Below are positions 24,475 to 37,509 of a DNA stretch of 64,000 bases, one piece after another (within the stretch, counting starts at the first letter, position 1; each line of letters begins with the position of its first letter). The notes under the pieces were generated by a model. It worked only from the letters and a program-made list of their open reading frames with translations. It was not told the DNA's origin and did not search any database. This DNA comes from Trametopsis cervina. Taxonomy: Eukaryota; Basidiomycota; Agaricomycetes; Polyporales; Irpicaceae. Location: positions 1,180,638 to 1,244,637 of the forward strand of contig MU278351.1 of NCBI GenBank assembly GCA_022385755.1. The letters run 5' to 3'. The position numbers and the translations under genes were made by a program.

Positions 24475-27317
24475 CGCGTGCTTCGGTTTTCCATTGCCGT
24501 TCTACCCTGCTCGCCGTTGCTGTTGCTGGAAGTTGGCTGCATGCGTGCAGCACTGTAATTCGTGTGTACGACGGGTCTGTTGTATACTACATACATCATG
24601 CGTGAGTCTGTAGCGATATACATGTTTTCGTAATCTCTTTTGCACTGAGCGCTGCTGCGTGACTGTGAGACCTGATCTGCCAGTTCGTTGTCATTCCACC
24701 TCTAAAGCATATCAACTATACCTGGGGTAGGACCCACGCTCAACGTCAGTCCCTGGATAATATTTTATCACCGCGTTATCGCATAAATAATGAAACCTGA
24801 GCGATGGTTTCTGTCACAGGGACAGTTGACGTTGACTCGGAAGTTCCAATATATGTTCGTACTGCCAGCGAGCTGTCGGCAAATAGGCTACATGGCCTGA
24901 ATTGAACGTAGACAGAACTACTAATCGCAGTCCGTACATAACTGTTACATTCGCATCCAGGACTATTTCCTCCTCTGGCTGTGGTATCTCTGGATCCGAG
25001 TTTATAGGGGAAGGCTTGATCAAAAGCGCCCAGGATGCCGAATGCGGAGCGCTGAACGGGGTGGCGTGGGAAGACCTGTGTGGGCCTGTTGACTGGATGC
25101 CGCGCCGGCTGGATGATGGCGAACAGAACCGGTCAGAACGACTGTCGAGTCATTCAGCGTTTGGCTGGGTGCTGCGAGATGTCGATCCGATCCGATGGCG
25201 ACCGCGGGGAAGCACACGTTCGGACTGTATGTGCTGTCACGGCGCAGTTGTGTTGCGGACATGTTCCGCTGTCGAGGTTCCGACGGGTGATTCGCAGAGA
25301 TTCGCAGCGAGCCGTCCGTACGTTTGGGCTACCAAGAGTTACGGTAGGCTGGTATGTCTTGTGCAAGATGAGTGAAGTATAGCTATGTGACCGGGGGGCG
25401 TAGGAAAGGATGGGAGAGCTGGTGTTGGACAATGCAGAGTAGAAGGAGTGCCAGAAGATCGGACTTGCCCCATTTGGCCGGGCTTCTTGGCTTCGTGGTG
25501 GTGGCGTTGATGGGAGGCAGAGACAAGCAAGCCTCGAGCTTGCCTGTGCTGCCTCGCTGCAGTCTCGGCTGCCTTGCGTCTGCAGGAGCACTGATGCCTT
25601 ACCAACCTAGAGTTAGTTCGGCGGGAGAGCATTTGTGGATGGGCTTGCTGTTAGCGGCATATGTACAATGCAGCGGAAGATGAGAATGTATCAATTGATG
25701 CACGGAGCGTTCCTGTGGTGGTCAGCATTCGTGCGATCTGCGCCACAAGCACTCACGCTAGCACCAAGTCAGACCTGCTCGCTGCGTCGGCCGTGCTACC
25801 GTGCACAAGGTCGCGATGTAGTACTGATGTAGTGTGTGCTGCGTCCGGGTATCTGATGCATCCCTGGGCTCCGACGGTCGGTGAGACTGGCTGTGTAGAG
25901 CGTTTCACCGCGCTGTGGGAGCACAGGCGTCGCGGAGGAGGTCGGGTCCTGTAGGCTTGAGGCAGATCGCAGACCGATGTGGTGGTTATGACGACGAACG
26001 CAGGTGACGCTCCGGCTGCCTCGTGTGTCCAGAACGTCAATGAGAGATGCCCAGTTTGGGAGTGGGCTGTCCTCTCGGAGACTTTGTTCAGCCACGCTGC
26101 AGGAGATGCACATCGATTGGATGGACGCTAGGCCGATGGGGCATGATATCTCCTCAGCGGAAGCAGGCCCAGTCTTTCCAGCTCGGCCGAAGCTGCGTAT
26201 CAGTTGCGTATCGCACCAGCTGGTCTCCTCGTTGCTTGTGTCGCGGGTGTCAGCAGGGCGATGGTGCTGGGGGAGGGTGCAGGGCGAAGGTGCATAGCCG
26301 GCTGGCTGCATTGATAGCGTACACGGCGTGTGGGCAAAGCTGTGGTTCCCATCGACAGCGCGCACAGGGAATATATAGGACACGTGGGCGGTCTGAGAGC
26401 TGTCCATCTCGTTTTGGCAGACCGACGATCCGACGCAAGGAGAGGACAAGGTTGCTGGTGCCGTTGCCCCGAGTAATGGAGAAGCAGCAGCGATGTGGCA
26501 GCTGTGACCGGGCTGGCTGGCGACTGACGATGTTATCACAGGCAATCAAGTTCCGCGAATTGCATTGGCGCGGCGTGATGTCGCACAATGCACCTCGCAG
26601 CACGGAGAAAGGGTGTGCTCTATTCGATTCAATTTCTTTTCCCTTACACCATATATGGACCATATCAGGGGCGATGCCAAAAGCGGAAGCGTAGTGGCCC
26701 CGGCGCCAACACAATAAGCGATAGATCTGATGGCGATCCGCGCCAGAAAAGGAAATGGACAGCGTCTGTGAGTAAACGCCGGTGCGACTTGGTCAACTCC
26801 ACACCGAGACACGCCCATGGCAATCATCGTTTTTTATTTTTCCCTCTTTTCTCACCATTTATTCTCCCGCTGCCCGTCTGTCGTGCCGTCCCGTGCAGCG
26901 TAATGCGTAGTAACAGTCCCGTATCTTCCACCCAAAAATAAAGACATCGCGGGAGGTAGCAGTAAAATTACAGCCTCAAACGGTACCTGAGATGACTACA
27001 CCCGATTCGGTCACTTGAGCGTCGTGGCAAGACGAAGTCCGGAAGCTTGACTGGGTTTGGTGGCTATCCCCTGCCAAACAAAACTCTGCCAAATCAACCT
27101 AGCGATCCCTAACCGCCGCGCGAGGCCCCCCACCACTTATAGTCAAAACAATCTTCTTTTCCCCCGTTTCCTTCCTCCCTCTCCCCCGCACGCCTGCATC
27201 GCCTCCCGACCCTTTCCTCTCCACCACCGCCAACACCAACTCGCGCGCTCATCCGTATTCGACTACATACTGTACTATCAACTGCCGTAGTGACGTGGTC
27301 GCTTACGGTCTAACATC
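24475..27317. other. 2.8-kb region without a supported gene
   Basis: The first 200 bases are probably the eIF3i 3' UTR. Between 25000 and 26700 there are long overlapping open frames on both strands (up to 249 codons on -, 215 on +). They shadow one another, are rich in Ser, Arg, Cys and His with no motif, and cannot both be real. From about 26820 to 27300 the + strand is C/T-rich, with tttcccccgtttccttcctcc-like runs, and is presumably the promoter and leader of the FYR-domain gene at 27318. Confidence 0.4.
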
Positions 27318-30300
27318 ATGAGTCGCTCATCGAGAATCAACTCGACCAACTCGGCCATGACTGTCGCCGTCTCGCATCCCGACAGGGACGTCGTCATGGG
27401 TCCGCCGCCCCTCCCTCCGCAGGTCGTGTTCTCGGCGTCGGGCGACAGCAGAACACGCGACAGAGAATCACTAGAGTTGGCTGAAAAGTATCGAAAGTTG
27501 AAGAGGAAGTACTTTGAATTGGAGGAGGTGAGTTCTCTTGGCCATCTTGGACATCTCACCGGATTCATGACCTCGCTACAAACAGAAACACAAGGATGTC
27601 GCCATTGAACTGAGAGGGTCTGGAGAGCGTTCAGTCCAGCTGCGCCACGAGCGAGCGTATGTCGTCACTGTGGGACGCAAACTACTTCCTCACTAACATT
27701 CCACGCGACAAACAGTTTTCTCCTTGACCGCATTGCCGAGCTCGAAGCTCAAGAGCAGCCAACGATGATCTACCCTGGCTACCAGCAGCCCCTCAGCTCA
27801 GCCTTCCCGCGCTCACTCATCAGCCAGTCTGCGCAAAAACGGTTCCTTGGAAACCTGGAACGCGCGATGAGCGAGGCGGAAAGCGAGGACCACACCGTTG
27901 ACCCACTGCTACAGAGCAAACACGTCGGGCCCAACGCGCGCAAGAAGATGGAAGCGGAGCAGAGGGAGAGACTGGAAGAGGAGCAACGGGAGCAGAAGAG
28001 GGCGGCAAGGCAGCCGAGGAAGCGAGGCGGCGCAAAGGAGAAGGAGAAGGAAAAGGAGCTATCGCTGGCAGCGTCTTCGAGCGCAAAACAAGCTGGCCCC
28101 TCTGGTGAGCGTGCCAGCACCCGAGTGAGCGAGCGGGATCGGGAGAGGGCCGAACGAGAGCGCGAGGCTGTCCGACTCCGAGAGCGACCAGTGCGAATGG
28201 ACGGAGTGCAAGAAGGGCCAGCGCCGCCTCTAACCCTCTCTCCCGCCCAAAGCTTGCATCGGGATAGGGAGATGCATAACGCGGACTCACCACCGCCCTC
28301 CCAGACCTCAGTCCTCCTCTCAACTAATGGACACCGCCTACGCGTAAAACCTCCCGCGCCCCCGGCCACATCCTTTCACCACCACACACACCGCCGATCT
28401 CCCTCTCCCTCCTCCCCGCGTCAAGAGAGACATTACCAGCAACCGATAACATTCAGATACGAATACGAGAACGAAGTCCGCAGGTCGCCGATTGCGAATC
28501 GGTTTGACCCTCGTGAGGACCAATACCACCCGCCAGACCGTGACGAAATGGACATTGATAGAGACCCAGAGCCACAGCCACCACAATACACACATCCTCC
28601 TCCCCTTCCGCCTGCCCCATCCACAGTCCCACACGTACATCTGCAAGGCCCGGGACAGCCACAATCACATTCCTCGCAGCGATCTGACAGCCCAATGTCG
28701 AGTCGTGCCTCTCCTCCTCCCGCGCCTCCATCAAACAACGGCCCTGCCCCTGCCGTGCTCTCACCCATCCCGACAGCGCCTTCCCCACCCGCTCCGGACA
28801 TGCGATCTGCATCGTCGGGACCGCGCCACGCTCGGAAGCGGTCCGACTCGCCGGCCATGTATTCCCCCGGGACCAGCACAGGCGCACCAGAGGACGGTGT
28901 CGCGCCGGCGCAGGGGGGAACCAAATCCACAGGGACGCAAGCAGCGATGATGGGTCAGATCGTCCTCTCCCCGCCCTCTCCCTTCAGGCTGACCGCCGTT
29001 GACCCGCCCGCGCCGAAACCAGCGATGCAGATGACGTTCCGGACGTCGCCCGCGACGCACGTGTCGCAGTACGGGAACAGCGCGCAGAACGCGAACGTCT
29101 CTCCGAGCGTCACGCGCGACCCCACCGTCGAGCCTGGTCTGTTCAGGCCCGCGGGCGTCACGACCCCCGGCGCGCCTGGCGAGATTCTCATCAACTTCAA
29201 CAGCGGGACGGGCAGCGCGGGGAGCACACCTGGGGTGGGCCCGGGACCGGGACCGTTGGGGCCGCAGACGCCGTTTACCGTGCCGACTGCGGGGGCGGGG
29301 GGATCGAGGGGGAAGCCGAAGAGGCTCAAGGCGCATACTGTGACGAGCAAGAGCTATAGTATTCCTATGGTGCCGAGGGATAAGGCGGGCAAGCCGCTGT
29401 TGCCGTTGAACGTGGGGATCATGACGGTGTTGAACTTGGGGGAGGTGTGCATGAGGGAACATTTTCATACGGAGAGGTATATCTTCCCGGTTGGGTATGA
29501 GGTTACGAGGTGCGTGGTCTTGCGTTATCCTCGTGCGCCGTCGCTCATTATGATGTTGCAGGAGGTATCTGTCGACTGTGGACCCCGTGAACGACGCTGT
29601 CTACCACTGCACGATTCTGGACGGCGGGGACGGACCCAAGTTCCAGATCATCGCAAGTGACGACCCTGACAAGCCCGTCATCGCTGGCACAGCGACCGGC
29701 GCGTGGTCCGTCATTGTGCGCGCTGCAAACGTCGCTAGGAACAGACAACACAGCAACAGCGTGTCGGGCCCTGACTTTTTCGGTCTCGGGCAGAACACGA
29801 TCAAGCATCTCATACAGGAGTTGGCGGGTGCGGATCGTCTGAAGGACTACGTCTGGCAGAATTTCGTCGAGGGAGGGTGAGTGTCGTGTTTGTTATGAGC
29901 TTCTGAGCTGCCTGCATGGTTCACTTACTGATTCATACTTGCATGTTTTAGACCTTTAGGCGGTCGGCATGCAGCTGTCATCCCCGCACTTCCAGACGAC
30001 CATGACCTCGCCGAAGTTGAAAGCATCAGTACCCCCACTGGACAGACGGGAGCCCGTCCTACAACTCCGAGCCCCTCATCACCGCCGCCCCAACCTCAAC
30101 CTCAACCACAACAACAGCCACCACCATTGCCGCCCGCACAGCAACAACCACAGCAGACATACGTCGCCAACGGCGGTGGAGAAGAGCCAAAAGAGCTGCA
30201 GATCATCCACGCAGACAACTCTGTCGGTAACGGCCACTCAAGAGCTGGTTCCGCTGGCGCCCCACCGTTGATCAGCCTGACTGAACGCTCGTCGTCTCTC

Positions 30301-30657
30301 AAGCCTATCACCTTCCAACAAGAATTCCCGCAGCGGTACCAGGCCTACAGAGCGCGCGAAGAGCAGGACCGGGAAAGTTCACGATCGGACAGCGGACGCC
30401 GAGGAAGCGCGAGCTCGTCGTATGCCAACGACGAGTACGATGGCCCCGGGCGGTCGCAGGCGTCGTTGCCTCCCCCTCCACGCACTGCATCGCATTCGCC
30501 GGTGTTGCAGCGCGAGCGGTATTCGCCGCATGGCCAGCAGTCGCCGTACAGCACGCCTGGCACTGCGCACCAGCCGTCCCCGCAGGTTCCTGCACCGTTT
30601 GCGAGCATAATGCATGCGTATCCGGCGCCGCCGATGTCGGGTGGTAATGCCTCATGA
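27318..30657 (+). CDS. FYRN/FYRC domain chromatin protein
   Basis: Exons 27318-27527, 27586-27656, 27716-29509, 29562-29876 and 29952-30657 join in phase (0, 2, 2, 2) to give 1031 residues. A coiled-coil segment at about 48-110 (ESLELAEKYRKLKRKYFELE, then RIAELEAQEQ) is followed by a highly charged Arg/Glu/Lys stretch and long Pro/Ser-rich disorder. The FYRN motif sits at about 639-692 (SIPMVPRDKAGKPLLPL, VGIMTVLNLGEV) and continues directly into FYRC at about 692-797 (YLSTVDPVNDAVYHCTILDG, FQIIASDDPDKPVIAGT, WSVIVRAANVARNRQ, FFGLGQNTIKHLIQEL). The tail is Gln/Pro- and Ser-rich. FYR domains occur in MLL/SET1-type proteins and TBRG1. This protein has no SET or PHD domain and resembles the TBRG1-like layout (coiled coil plus FYR). 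A nuclear, chromatin-associated role is inferred. Confidence 0.9.
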
Positions 30658-31333
30658 TACTTCGCGTCAGCAGATCGCCAAGGAGGGCGGTGGTAGTGGC
30701 GGTGGTTGGAAGTTGTGAGTCGTAACGAAGATGATGAAGTTGTTATTTGTGCATTCTTGCTTTCAAGTCCGATCTCAATGTTGTGGTTCTTCTCTTGTCC
30801 TTGTGTCGTTTCATGTTCATGATCCCATCTCATCCCCTCGCTTCTTGCTGTTTACTCCCCACTGTCGTTCGGACACACACTCGCACACACCCACACCCCT
30901 CCCCTACCTCAATGTTCTTCCGATCACTAATCTTCCCCTCATCCTCTTACGCATCTACTGTCTCACTCTCTCATTCATGATTGATCCTGTCTGCTGTCAA
31001 TGTGTTCTTTTTTATATTTACGGTTGGGACTGTGTGTAGCAGACGCTGGTCCGACTATCCCGGTCCCAGTTGTTATCGATACCATTTGGGAATCAATACG
31101 AAGTAACTCGCACTCGTTCGCGTGTCTTTGGTTGAGTAAGGTCACGCTTTGCGGGCTGGTATGTGTCGGGGCGGTGGGTACTCTGGAACCTCCGGGGTTC
31201 CAGGATAATTATTCTGGGGCCGTATTCTATATGTAAGATTACAGATTGAGGGAATCATGCTAGTGGGCTACCTATTCCAAACAGTGGCAACATGAGTGGA
31301 TGTCATACAATAATATCCTACCAGGTGTACTTG
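30658..31333. other. Spacer between converging genes
   Basis: Holds the 3' ends of the FYR-domain gene and of the membrane-protein gene on the other strand. A T/C-rich stretch with cacacac runs lies at about 30830-30920. No gene is recognised. Confidence 0.4.
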
Positions 31334-32898
31334 TTACGCCCCCGTCATGGCCTCAGGCTTCAGGTCTACGGCAGAGGAACCCATAGTCGTAACCGAGCGC
31401 ATAGGCAGCGCGCGCACGTCGATATCCGCCGTTCCGGGCATCGACTGCTGCGTGCTCTGGTTCAAATTACTATGCTCAAATACCAACGTCGAGACGATGC
31501 CCGGTCTTCTGGATCTCGCATTTCCAGCGCTAGCGTTGCTGCTGTGATTGACGTGGATGGTCGAGATGGAGCTCTGGCCGTATGGGTCCAAGATGGAGCA
31601 ATGGGTATGCACAAGGATGACCACGACGGTGGGGTATATGCCCTGTTGAGTACGAGTGAGGTTATAGATTGGGAGGCTCGCGTACTATAAACGTACCACG
31701 ATTGAAGATGTTGTGAACGCGTATACTTCCATGACAAATGCAAGGTTAGGGTGGCCGGAGACTTTTTGATTCAAAGCACCGAATCCGAGAATAACTTCTG
31801 CAAGCTATGGCAGGAGCGATGAGTTAGTTGAGGCCTCTCCGCTACAACGCAGACGTACGAAGTATAACACATAGAGAAGTCCGGTGTCGACCAGGATGAT
31901 CATCGCTCTATTGACGGGGGAGCGATGTATCTGCGAGCCGAGATAGGACTGGACCATCCGTCGATATTTCCTGTGTTACGGAGTGGTCAATGAGACCCTC
32001 TCTGAGGGTCATTGGAAGGCAACTCACCAGGTCTTCACGCCAATTAATATAGTAGCAACGGCTGGCGTAGCCAACTGAGCCCAATATGACGAGGTTTGAA
32101 TGTGAGAACAGAATGAGGGGTGAGTGAACGCTCCCAGATTAATTTGAGCGTCGGACTGGGCGGCGCAGTAAGTAACGAGACCGGACAGAACTATATCGCA
32201 TGTGAGTGAAATAGAGCAGAGGGAGGACAGCGAGGTGCACACCGATGGAACCAAGATAGAGCGCGCAAGGGATGAGAAGGACGAGCCGTTCTGTACCCTG
32301 TGACCAGAATGCGAATACTCGCGATAGGACGATGGCATCGCCTAGTATAGTCTGCATTGACGGCTTCATAAACGATGCAAACAAGCAACGATTCTGCACG
32401 TTTCTCACCATGTATGCGTATAGAACATCTTCGATGAGGTGAATCCGAAGAATTGCTTCATTTGCCGCGTCGTATCGCTCCTCGAGCGTCCTTCCGTCTG
32501 ACGTTCGTATCAATGCCAGGTCCACTTCTACCATGACGCTCCGCACGTCCATGATCCATAGTGCGACGTCCATTATGTACATTACCAGGACGATCATCAG
32601 CGTTGCTTGTGCGAATTTTCTGCGCCGTCGCTCTTTCGCGCTAGAAGTGTTATGATATGTTATCAATAATCGCTGTGGCCTAATTAGAGAGCAAGACTCA
32701 CAGGAGAATCTGGGTAGCTTTAACTACCAGAATAGTGTACACGGCTAATCGCCCTTTGATCAGTTCACTCTCATTGCTATAATATGAGAGTATGCCGAAC
32801 TCACCAACAAACCATGTCTCAACAACAACAGCAATGAATGACCTCAGAATATCTTTCCCGATATCCTGCAGAAGCGATATGTCCGCGTGCAAAGACAT
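31334..32898 (-). CDS. Multispanning membrane protein, family unknown
   Basis: Eight exons read leftwards (32805-32898, 32702-32744, 32409-32640, 32243-32351, 32028-32190, 31859-31970, 31697-31804, 31334-31642) join without a phase break to give 389 residues. Hydrophobic segments include AVYTILVVKATQILL, TLMIVLVMYIMDVALWIM, LGDAIVLSRVFAFW, ERLVLLIPCALYLGSI, MIILVDTGLLYVLYFLAEVI and TVVVILVHTHC, so about six to seven helices. A loop between the second and third carries several charged residues (LEERYDAANEAILRIHLIED). The tail is Ser-rich. The layout (a helix, a basic KERRRRK loop, a helix, an acidic loop, then the AFW block) recurs in unnamed membrane proteins of mushroom-forming fungi. I cannot name a function. 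The start at 32898 is chosen because it leaves a short amphipathic N-terminus; an in-frame ATG at 32958 is possible. Confidence 0.75.
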
Positions 32899-34089
32899 CG
32901 CACTGGCTTCAAGAGAGATTCTCGGGAAACATGAACGATACGGGTTCCTTATATTCACGTCACGTCTCCACCGGGCGTATCCAGAGGCGAGCGGGTCAAG
33001 ACGCTTCCCATGGTTTTAGACGTCAGATAAGCCTGCGAAAGCTGTCCGTACCCTGAACATAGACCGCGCTCAGCGTCAACCCCTCCGTGTGGCGCTGCGC
33101 GAGACGGGTTGGAGGCAGGGCATCAATGATGGGATAGCGATACTCCTCCAACATTGGCGTGTAGGATCTGACGGGATGTGTAGCGAACCTTAGGAGAGTG
33201 TAGACGAAACCTGTGCCATAGCATCGGAACGAGTAATGGTGAGTAACTGAACGCGGGATGTTCATGAGGGACAGACCTTCTAGCATGCGCTCATTACGCA
33301 TAGCTGCTAACCTCCGGTATCATGTGAACTTCAGTGCGCTCGTTAGGCTGCGTTATCCGTGCGACGTGCTGTCAATCAACGCAGATAAGGGGATATTCGG
33401 ACGCACTCCACGAGTCTCGCCGTACCGTGTCAGGATGAGTTGCTATGATAGACAATCTCTGCTCAAATCCGTGAGCGGTAAATATAGAGGACTCAATACT
33501 ACATCACTGGCGTTGCTTAGTAGACGCATCTTGGCTTGCGCTTGTACCATGCTAACTTCGTCAAGCCACGCTTGAGAAATGGGCGCATATTTAGTGAAGA
33601 GCGTTCGCATTTCGCCAGGATATAACGTCCTTTCGGCGATATACAAGACCGCGTCTTGAAATAACTCGGAGGAGAATTGCTTTGCCCGACATCGTGAAGC
33701 GAGGTTTGGAGAGCAGCGGGCCTGGATCATGTGCATCATACTGACCGAACCTGGATTCACCGCTCGAGTAGCTACAATGCGAAGCAGGCGTCCACAACCA
33801 AGTCGGATGGAATGAACGATGAAGTCCCTCCGAATGGACTTTCTGACCGCGTTCGGCCAGAGAGTGAACTCAGAAGGAGCTCATCATAGTTGACGTTTCC
33901 ACATTTCTGCATCGAGTAATGTTAGCACACGGAAACGATGAGGTCGAGCTGCAGGCCGAGTTGTTCCAATCAGTGACCAGTCGACAACGGCAATGCGATC
34001 ATGTGACCTGGCAACAGCTGTATGGCGGAATGCGCGTGTTAGCTTCGCCGTCATCGACGTTCTTCCTAGCGACGTACGCAATAATCGCG
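32899..34089. other. Spacer with two unexplained minus-strand frames
   Basis: Two minus-strand open frames, 33443-33760 (105 codons) and 33023-33301 (92 codons), carry ordered-looking sequence such as SELFQDAVLYIAERTLYP and VTHHYSFRCYGTGFVYTLLR. They could be exons of one small gene or relics of one, but I found no phase-consistent junction between them and no family match. The right part also contains the promoter of the F-box gene. Confidence 0.3.
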
Positions 34090-35905
34090 ATGGCTCCTCA
34101 ACCTTTCAAATTTAACTTGGATGCTATGATGACCTGCTTGGAGTACCTGTCCGACAGCCTGGGATGGCTCAAGAACATCGACGACCACGAGCTGTTCCGG
34201 CAAGTAACATTTATCGTGTACCGCTACGTGTTTGCTCATTGATCGAACAATGTAATCAGGATCTCTGAGGGCATAGACCTACGTGTAGGCAGCAGGACCT
34301 GTTTTCGCACTACGCTTCTGCTCACCATCTAACGCTTTTGCCTCCTTACAGTACGACTTTCTAGCTGAGCGCATTCAGTCTCTTGTCTATGCTGTGCGAC
34401 GCATCCAGAATCGCCACTTGGTAATCAACCGATTACCACCAGAGATTCTGGGCACCATCTTTGAGGCACTCATGCCGTCCTATCCCAGGCTTGTTCTCTA
34501 CAAAACACACTTTAAAGACGATATCATCGGAGATCCTCCCGCCTCCCTTGTCTGTCACCATTGGCGAAATGTTGTCCTCACGACTCCTACCTTGTGGACA
34601 GACATACGCGTATCATCACGAGCACTTTCAGAAGACGGCAAAAACCCTCACGGTGACTTTATCTCTACACAACTCAAGCGATCGGGCATCTGCTCTCTGA
34701 ACGTGGAATTCAGGAGGAAGGTTTCGCCGGCATCACTTCAACTGGCATTCATGCGGGATCTTCTCAAGCAAGTACATCGAATCCAACGCTTGTCGATCTC
34801 TCTTACATCTGCAAACGATGACATTCGTATGTGGACCGCCAACGCCCAAAGGCTGGAGATCCTGGAAATACAGGCCCCTCGTGGAAGATCAGATACATTT
34901 ATAGATCCTTCACTATTGAGCGACATCCAAACACCTCGATTGCAGACACTGATGGTGTCTAATTATGAGCGATGGCAGGTAGGAAACTTCCGAACCCTGC
35001 GGCACCTGCTCCTCGAGTTCAATCTTAATACCCCCCTGGTGGACCTAGCAAGAAAGCTGATGCCTGTGTTTGCGTTGAATGCCCATACACTGGAGGATCT
35101 CGTTGTGTCTGATTTAAGTGCATTCCTGGATGCAAAGGAACAAGCGACAGAGGGAGCTTCCGTGGTGGACATGCCCGCGCTGAAACGTCTCTCGGTATCA
35201 GGGGCGTCATGGTTTCACGACGTATTGGAGCCCAAGCTGGTGTTACATGATTGCGCACGGGACTACCAATTCCTCTCCTCTCGCCCTATTGGAATCAGTA
35301 ACCGTTTCCCGCTGAAGAAGCTCTTCATGTCCTACCGCTACACCATCGGAACAAATGGCACTGCGGCTGTTCGGAGTCCATATTATGCTGGCCTCGAGAG
35401 GCCGTTTTCAGCTTTCATCGATGAACGTGATGTTCAGGAGCTGTGGGTCGGGATTGGCTGGGAGGAAGGCTGCCATTTGACCTTTGGCACTTTGAAAACA
35501 ATACTAAGACCAACGTGCGAGGTCAGAAAGCTAGTTCTTCTTCGCGATGCACGGCTATGGCTATCACAGTTCGCCCGTCTCAATTGCTTCCCTTCGCTAT
35601 CTGAATTACAAATCCATTCGCATCTCATGAACTGCTACCCTGCAATACTCGATCTCGTTACCGGGCGGAAAGAATGTGGTCAGGCCATCGAAACATTGCG
35701 CTTTGTGTGTCATCCTTATCAAAACTTGCCTACATACGCGCTTCGGGAGTTTGACCAACAGAGATCCCTTCTGGAGAGCTATGTAGCAAATGTGGTATTC
35801 GACGATGTGCCAGAAGGCAGTAAGCCGCCACGCATGGAGCTGCCTGCGGTGTGTCTGACGAAATCTCCCGTTCATTCATACTGGGATCCATGGGAGATAT
35901 ACTGA
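34090..35905 (+). CDS. F-box protein
   Basis: Two exons, 34090-34203 and 34352-35905, joined in phase 0 give 555 residues. The first exon begins MAPQPFKFNLDAMMTCLEYL; the second contains a coiled segment and the F-box at about 63-115 (INRLPPEILGTIFEAL, SLVCHHWRNVVLTTPTLWTD). The remaining 440 residues read like the irregular leucine-rich fold of basidiomycete F-box proteins. The F-box would bind Skp1 in an SCF ubiquitin ligase; the target is unknown. The F-box exon has no ATG ahead of its F-box, which is why the upstream exon is needed. Its start is the weak point: an in-frame ATG at 33919 would add 57 residues. Confidence 0.82.
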
Positions 35906-37509
35906 GTGTGAGCATGTCCAGTTCTCTCCTCTCCCATCGGCATGTTCACTCACGGACCGCGTAACGGCAGTGTTTACGCATTCTCGCTCGCCACTGGGAC
36001 CAAAACCAAAGCGGAATGTTCCATGTTGTTTCCAGAAATTTATCTCAGCGCAGTAAATATGCATGCCCAGAGTGTGTAGCTCTACCCCCGAAGCTTGTAA
36101 AACATGTAACACCAATAATGAGGTCACCGCGGCATGCATGGCTTGATGACTGCGCTTTCGGTATGCAGCGTCGTGGCAGATTGTAGGAAGTGTAAGTGTT
36201 ATGGTCTCAGGTTAGCGTCCCTCTGATTTCTGTAGTCCTGGCGCGGCCGACGTTATGCTACCCGCGAGGGAAAGGCTGGACTGTAAACGGTGAGCCGCAG
36301 CTCTATCATGTATTTCGCGATACGAAAGCTCAGCGAAGCAGCCTTCCGGTCATGTTTTAGGTACAACGTGTCATTCTCATCGAGAGTGAGCGCACAACAA
36401 TTGACCTGGTGGCTTTTTGCGCGTACGTACGTACCGTCCCCGCTGCCATGCCATGTCTGACTGACCCTTTCATCCTCTCCTTCTCCCAGACACGAGAGAG
36501 CCCTTTCGTCAGAACCCTCCCCATATCAACCTCCCTCGTTCCTGCTTCTTATCCCAACCGTCCCGATCTGAAACTACGGAACCTGAATGGCTGACTGGCT
36601 GGCTGTGGTTGACAACGAAAAAGCTGTCTGGAAGTCTCACTGCTTCTCGCTAGCCTAGCGTTGACCCCGTCCAACATAAATACCGCGTGGATCCCAGCCA
36701 ACGCTCCGTCGACACCACACCACGTCTCGTCTCGTCTCGTCTCGTCGCGTCTCCATCAGCGAAACGGCAGCCGCCTGATTCATGCTGTCCTACCTTGCCA
36801 CCTTGCAGGATATTCGGAGGCGCTCGCCAGCTCCCAGTTCACTTTACATGTCCTGCTACATATGCTCACAAAGCAATCCGCCGTGCCCCATTCTGTACTA
36901 GTACAGTGTATTATGGTCTGCACCGCACACACACAGCAAGCGTATGTCCACTTTTGCGCTCTGCACCCCCGAGTCGTCGCGCAGCACTGACTCGGACGGG
37001 TTGTGCTGTGCTGTGGAAGGACGGGTGCAGATGCAGATGCAGACACCCAACCATGGAGCAGTGCAGAACTCGTACATCTATTCTTATTCCACTTCCACTT
37101 ACGTCTCGATATGCAAGTACAGGCGGAGGAAGGCGGGTTTCGTCTCGGCGGGTGGTATAACATTCTGAATTCTTGATCTTACTGTACTCATTCCCATTCC
37201 CATTACCATTGTTTGTGCAGTTGAGTTGCGTAGCCCGAGATGCGATGAGATGCGCGTATAATAGGACGGGCTCCCGGCCCAATTATTCAACGCACCGTCC
37301 GTCCGTAGGTCGTACTTCCGGCTTTGTTCTGTGGGCTGCACATCCTGTTTCTCGCGCTCGTTCTCTGTTCAGTTTATTCAGTTCATTCAGGCAGCTCTCG
37401 TCGCGCTCGCATTACATTACATACACACATAAATACACATAAAAGTCCCCGTCCCCAATCAATACACACTCCCTCTCACTCTCACACTCTCCCACCGTGA
37501 ACGCAGACA
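35906..37509. other. Gene-free spacer with simple repeats
   Basis: No gene is supported. A run of the pentamer ctcgt lies at about 36725-36750, and the hexamer cattcc or tcccat is repeated near 37185-37205. Open frames of up to 157 codons around 36690-37280 overlap on both strands and have no motif. The right end is the 3' flank of the DUF6533 gene at 37510. Confidence 0.4.
36725..36750. repeat. Short CTCGT tandem repeat
   Basis: About five copies of ctcgt, the last changed to cgcgt. A simple microsatellite in noncoding DNA with no evident role. Confidence 0.7.

Noticed and set aside
25796..26694. Overlapping open frames of 249 codons (-) and 215 codons (+)
   Set aside because: They lie on opposite strands over the same bases, both lack family motifs and intron partners, and their amino-acid make-up (Ser, Arg, Cys, His) is that of noncoding GC-rich DNA.
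32020..32030. Short inverted repeat gaccctc/gagggtc nearby as a terminator-like hairpin
   Set aside because: It lies inside an intron of the membrane-protein gene and has no downstream T tract or other support.
36690..37280. Overlapping frames of 109-157 codons on both strands
   Set aside because: No motif, mutual overlap and simple-repeat content; it fits intergenic DNA.
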